DNA of 64,000 bases from NCBI GenBank assembly GCA_026874595.1, contig CM049315.1:71779416-71843415 (forward strand). The letters are read 5' to 3'. Below the pieces are notes generated by a model. That model did no database searches. It had not been told where the DNA came from and saw nothing but the letters and a program-made list of their open reading frames with translations. Positions 59,504 through 64,000 of this stretch are shown piece by piece. The position numbers and the translations under genes are program-made. Origin of the DNA: Sipunculus nudus. Taxonomy: Eukaryota > Annelida > Sipuncula > Golfingiida > Sipunculidae. Within the stretch, counting starts at the first letter, position 1. Every line of letters begins with the position of its first letter.

Positions 59504-59984
59504 TCCTTTATACAGGCCGCCACTGGGACTAAAAAATGTGATAAAAAAGGGGAAAAAGGGAGAGGCCTTATAATACAGCAGTGAGCATGCAGGGTTAGGA
59601 ATCAAATGGGGCCGGGAAATCTAGCCTTGATATAGGATATTGTTGCATTTAAGTGTGGCTGTACGCGGGAGTTGTATTGTATATATAGATACTTTTATAA
59701 ATATATTTGTAAAACAATCTTAAGATACCATTTGTAAAAATAAGAGTAAGCAGTTTTAAGTGAAAAAAAAAAATCGGACCAATGTAAAAAGAAAAATTTG
59801 GGGAAATGTGTTTGGAAACTGTTTCAATAATTTTATGTAAATTACAGTTAGTGATTTAAAGGGGTATGAATTAATTAATAAAATATAAATGATAAAAAAA
59901 TTATTATTTAACAAATCATAATTTTCACTGTGCATTTTACAAAAATAACAGAAAATACTTAAGGATGTGATTCATTGCTACTCA

Positions 59985-60440
59985 GCTCTCATTAAAGTGG
60001 TCAGCTAGATCCAGGGAAGTCAATAAAAAGTCGCGTTGGAACCTGAAATTAGGTCACTCCGAGCTATGGGACTGGTAAATACGCCCCCCCCCCCCCCGGC
60101 CGAATAATCGAAAATTTGATTCAAAACCTTGATAACTATTACATGAATTGCCCTGAATCTTGCCTTGAAGATGACCATGACAAGGTTTGTCAGTTCCCGA
60201 AAACTGGTGGCGCCACTTTTACGATTTTTTTACTGTTTTTGAGACCGTTAAATGACAGCAATTATGACTTTTTCTCAACTGTGGTTTCATCTAGTGTCCA
60301 AAAACCTGGTGTGTTTATTGATTATGACTGGTTTCTAGAGTTCCTGAAGACCGGTGCCACCACCTGTATTTTTTTCTTTTTTTTTATGATTTTTATTTTG
60401 AGACTACCACATTATATTGAAACTATCAGATTTGCAAATG
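59985..60440 (+). mobile_element. Family A fragment, diverged
   Basis: 'gtcagctagatccagggaagtc', 'cctgaaattaggtcactcc', 'gagctatggg', a C-run, 'aaaatttgattcaaaa', and 'actggtggcgccac' followed by a T-rich stretch reproduce the A module order. The long frame across it is repeat translation. Confidence 0.55.
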
Positions 60441-60509
60441 TGATTTTATCTAGTGTCATGAAACCATGTGTTATTTGGGACCCAATAGAACAAGTGGATG
60501 CCCTATAGT

Positions 60510-60925
60510 AATCACCTTGTCCATCCGTCCGTCTGTCCATTTGTTCGTTTTTCTGTATGTCCGTTTAAATTTGTTTCGTGATGATAACTCAAGTTTTGAC
60601 ATGTCAATTTCAAACTTAGTAATATATGGCCCACCTCTATAGCAAGAACTCTGTTGATTTTTGGGTCACGAGGTCAAAGATTAAACACAAAGGACCCACC
60701 TATTTATAAAGATTTTGGGTGCATTTTAAGCAAAACATTTCACCCCAAACCTTCCATCTAGCAAATATAGGTGACGTGCAAATAGAAAATCAATCTGATT
60801 GATTTTGGGGTCATGAGATCAAAGGACTGAAATATTGGTTTCAAACTTGACTATTATGTGGCCCATCACTAAAGTAAGAACCCTTTTGATTTAGGGGTCA
60901 TGAGGCCAAAAGCCAAGGTCATAGA
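60510..60925 (+). repeat. Dispersed repeat E, two internal units
   Basis: Leader 'ccgtccgtctgtcc', then two copies about 240 bp apart of 'tttcaaact(t)', 'tggccca', 'gtaagaac' and 'ttgattt(t)(a)gggtca(t/c)gagg'. Same style as A, B and F but a different sequence. Confidence 0.45.
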
Positions 60926-60954
60926 ATCCGTGCCGTGGTTTCTTTGTTTAACAT

Positions 60955-61590
60955 TCTTGTAACTCATCTGCATGAACTATACCGTGGTCCATTGTCCGTC
61001 GTTCGTCCGTCCCTCCGTAGATCTGGCACGTTTAGACCTAGGAATCCAAAATTCGGCATAATGTTAGATGTCCCCAAGATCTCCTACCAAGCCGAAAACT
61101 GTGTCTTTGCGACTTCATTCCTTTGAGAAATTAAGAAAAAAAGGCCTAATATCAAAACCACTCATCTGTTTTTCCTCATATTTAACATGAATATTCCTCT
61201 ATATAGTTCCTGTGTACATGCAAGAAATTAAGTCTATTAAGTATATTTTTTTTTAAAGTTATGGGCCCAAAAATAATAGACTTTATAAAAAATCAGGAAA
61301 AATATTTACTCACTTAACATGAAAAATTTTGAAACTAGAGTCTATTTTCCCAAGTATATTACTATGTTTAATTAAGATTTAATTGTTTACCAAAAATTAG
61401 ATCTGAATTTTGTATTTTTTTTAAGTTATTAGCATAAAAATAAAATGAGTGACTTAAATTTTGCCCAACTTTGACCATGGCACTTTTTTCCTGTTAGTAC
61501 CATTGATTTAATTTTCACAGCATGTTAACATAAGTATTTAGTTTGTTTGAATCTGAAATTTGAAAAAAGCTGATTTTTGTTTGAGGCTCT
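60955..61590 (+). repeat. Dispersed repeat F, copy 2 with leader
   Basis: Leader 'aactcatctgcatgaactat' and 'ccattgtccgtcgttcgtcc', then from 61143 the sequence aligned with 10-420 of this window in the same orientation. Confidence 0.65.
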
Positions 61591-62066
61591 ATTGTAGTCA
61601 TTTGCTTTGATAACAGATTAAAGATGCAGGGTCCCACTCCAGGTCACTGGAATTCAGCTATGCAAGGGTTTCTGATTTGTTACAGGCACTGGGGGAGATC
61701 CCCTGCTGTGACAGGTGTACTGTTATTTTCATATCACCACCCAAATCCCCCCCCCCCCCCCGTAAACCCAACCCACCAAGTGTTATGCAGTAATTGTTAT
61801 TGTTTTCACTGTATCTCCTAAATTGTAATGCTGTTTCCACTCCAATATACAAAAACTTTCCTTAAAAAGATGTATTCCAGAAGATGCCATGTTGTGTTTA
61901 TGTAGCATTTTTAAAGAAATCAATTTTCTTTTAAATGATTATAACAAATATAATTTAACCCATCAGTATGCTTAAATTTATAAAAATGAAGCACATTATG
62001 GATAAATAAAGACACAATCTAAAATTGTGAAATATAAATCAAGTATTTTTTTTTTATATATTTATT

Positions 62067-62111
62067 GTATCCCCAGACAAAGTCGGGGGATACTATGTTT
62101 TCATACCGGTC

Positions 62112-62142
<31 letters not shown>

Positions 62143-63371
62143 ATATAAATCTTGTTGGCGTGATAACTCAAAAAATATTCCACGGATCTTTACCAAACTT
62201 TATATATGTATAGATATGGGTGAGAGGACGACACCTATTTAAAAAGAGGTCATGACCTTGACTAGGAGAGTGTCCTTGACCTTGAATATGTCTAATTTTG
62301 GGGAAAATCACACAAATTCTTAAATATCTCAAGAAATCTTGCATGGATTGATCCCAAAATCAAGTTGATGGAAGATCATGAATAGGGTTGTCATGTTCGA
62401 GAAACTGGTGGCGTCACCTATTATTCTTTACTTGTTGTCATGCCGTTTAATACCCCCAAAATTGGTACTTGACAGTACTGTGAGCATTATAAGTAAAAAA
62501 ATAATGGACAGATTTCTTTTATATTATGCATATACATAAATATGGGTTATGGGATGATGTTTATTTAAATTGGGGTCATGACCTTTCCTATGAGTGGCCT
62601 TGACCTTGAATATTGCCATATATGGTGAAAATCACACAAAATCATTAATATCTCAATAAGGGATGCATGGATTGGCCCAAAAATCAACTTGACCGAAGAT
62701 CAAGGATAGTAATGTCATGTACCGGAAACAGGTGGCGCCACCTATTATTCGTTTACTTGTTTTCGTGCCGTTTAATACTCTCATAATTGCCACTTAACAG
62801 TACTGTGGGCATTATAAGTCAAAAACTATCAGACAGATTTCTTTCATATTATGCATGTACATAGACATGGGTTATGGGATGATGTATATATAAATTGGGG
62901 TTATGACCTTTCCTATAAGAGTGGCCTTGACCTTGAATATTACCATATATGGTGAAAATTACACAAAATCCATTAATATCTCAATAATGGATGCATGGAT
63001 TGGTCCAAAAATCAACTTGATCGAAGGTCTTGGATAGTATTGTCATGTACCGGAAACAGGCGGCGCCACCTTTTATTCTTTTACTTGTTTTCGTGCCGTT
63101 TAATACCCCATCATTGCCACTTAACAGTACTGTGAGCATTACAAGTCAAAAACTAATGGACAAATTTCTTTCATATTATGCATATACAGAGACATGGGTT
63201 TGGGATGATGTATATTGAAATTTGGGTCATGACCTTTTCTATGAGAGTGACCTTTTCTATGAGTGTGGTCTGATATTAATTGTTGCTGAAGATGGGGGGC
63301 CTATTCATAAAGAGGGGGGGGGGGGATTGTCTGGGGATCCTATGACACCTGCGGTGCCAAGAAATATCTAG
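62067..63371 (+). mobile_element. Helitron-like element B, plus-strand copy (most complete)
   Basis: The start is a hairpin, GTATCCCCAGAC aaa GTCGGGGGATAC, followed by a (CCG)n tract. Three modules of about 325 bp follow, with 'ggtcatgacctt', 'atatctcaa(t/g)aa', GGTGGCGCCACC-type sites at about 62406, 62731 and 63058, and 'cagtactgtgagcattata'. The 3' end has 'gtctggggatcc', a CACC..GGTG stem and CTAG at 63368-63371 followed by TTG. A terminal stem-loop and CTAG fit Helitron 3' ends. 1,305 bp, no ORF. Confidence 0.7.
62111..62141. repeat. (CCG)n microsatellite
   Basis: About 10 trinucleotide units near the 5' end of element B. Confidence 0.95.
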
Positions 63372-64000
63372 TTGTTTTGCAGATTTAAAGATTTATTTTT
63401 GTGGTAAAAAATAAATAAACATTTGTATGCATGATGTGGTGTTAACTGACAAGATTGAGATTTATGAAAATGCAATTGAAAATTATGAATCAACTTTTAT
63501 ATTCAGTTATATATGTTATATTGGAAATGTATAGACATGTAAACTTATAATAAAAAAATTTGATGTGATAAAAAAATGAGGATCTAATACAAACATTTGT
63601 TCATTATTTTCCTGCCTCAGCAGAATTGGAGATCAGCCATTATTTACCCTGTATTTATGTTGTTAATTAGATATATTTCAACTGTATACATTTCATAAAA
63701 TAAAAAAATACATATATATTAAATAATATATATTATGCAAAAAAATAGATTCAATTAAACAAATGTGTACACTACTGAAATGGCAACAGTTAATCAAAAG
63801 TCCAACTTATGATCATGGTAATAGTACAGATCATTTGTTCACAAACTGCTCACGCTTCAGTTTCAACATTAGGAAACTCATGGTTAGGTCACATAATATT
63901 ATTTGCAACAATTTCTTGCTCATCAGTATTAACAAATCATATAAACCAACCATAGCCTATATTACCTCTTCCTCTTACACTTTATCTCCATTTGATATTA
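63372..64000. other. AT-rich end of window
   Basis: No supported gene or repeat copy. Confidence 0.35.

Noticed and set aside
60116-60508. 130-codon open frame
   Set aside because: It overlies a diverged A module (GGTGGCGCCAC site, T-rich stretch) and reads as repeat translation.

Overview
This window looks like nuclear DNA from a multicellular animal: AT-rich, intron-bearing genes, canonical GT-AG splice sites, AATAAA poly(A) signals, tRNA-derived SINEs, a satellite array, many (AT)n microsatellites, and dense non-autonomous transposable elements. The repeat styles (short modular elements with CTAG 3' ends, modules carrying the GGTGGCGCCACC palindrome, 'gtccgtccgtctgtc' leaders) recall bivalve or other mollusc genomes. 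That placement is an inference from repeat style, not from a gene phylogeny. No bacterial genes, CRISPR arrays, operons or intact viral genes are seen.

Genes are sparse. (1) Plus strand, 6310-9929: the 3' end of an unrecognised, low-complexity protein gene with three exons whose phases fit exactly (312 codons visible, then a stop). It has poly(A) signals near 10.83-10.92 kb, and its first visible intron is almost entirely one transposon. (2) Minus strand, 17580-16174: an intronless 468-codon coiled-coil protein with a strong start context, a two-codon upstream ORF, a TATA-like box and nearby poly(A) signals. (3) Minus strand, about 20.88-18.03 kb: three candidate 3' exons of a second gene whose phases also fit, ending only about 450 bp upstream of gene 2. 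A few single exon or promoter candidates (15.7, 28.8, 49.2-49.9 and 58.3 kb) are weak. A decayed pogo/Tigger-type (CENP-B-like) transposase start lies at 36031-35775, minus strand.

Layout: 0-0.4 kb dispersed repeat F; 1.66-4.56 kb modular element A with element B' nested inside; 4.56-4.84 kb SINE; 6.3-11 kb gene 1; 11.9-14.5 kb two short TIR elements; 15.6 kb second SINE; 16-21 kb genes 2 and 3; 21-33 kb microsatellites, Helitron-like C copies, a TTAA-flanked MITE and a minus-strand A copy; 33.8-35.5 kb a TIR element with a minus-strand B copy inside it; 37.5-42.1 kb a giant inverted-repeat (foldback) element containing a solo LTR and a near-perfect hairpin; 42.7-45.0 kb a TIR element built from 20-bp palindromes, with a second solo LTR inside; 46.6-48.9 kb a six-module A element; 50.1-53.6 kb a 112-bp satellite built from GTGANNTCAC palindromes; 53.7-55.55 kb a second palindrome-built TIR element; 56-59.9 kb AT-rich DNA; 60-63.4 kb A, E, F and B repeat copies.

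The main unexplained signals are: one 12-bp palindrome shared by otherwise distinct element families; several families whose 3' ends read stem-loop plus CTAG followed by T, which suggests Helitron-type rolling-circle elements; the 4.6-kb foldback element; the paired palindrome-array TIR elements next to (AT)n tracts; and the palindrome satellite. I saw no intact transposase, helicase or reverse transcriptase, so all mobile elements here appear non-autonomous or broken.
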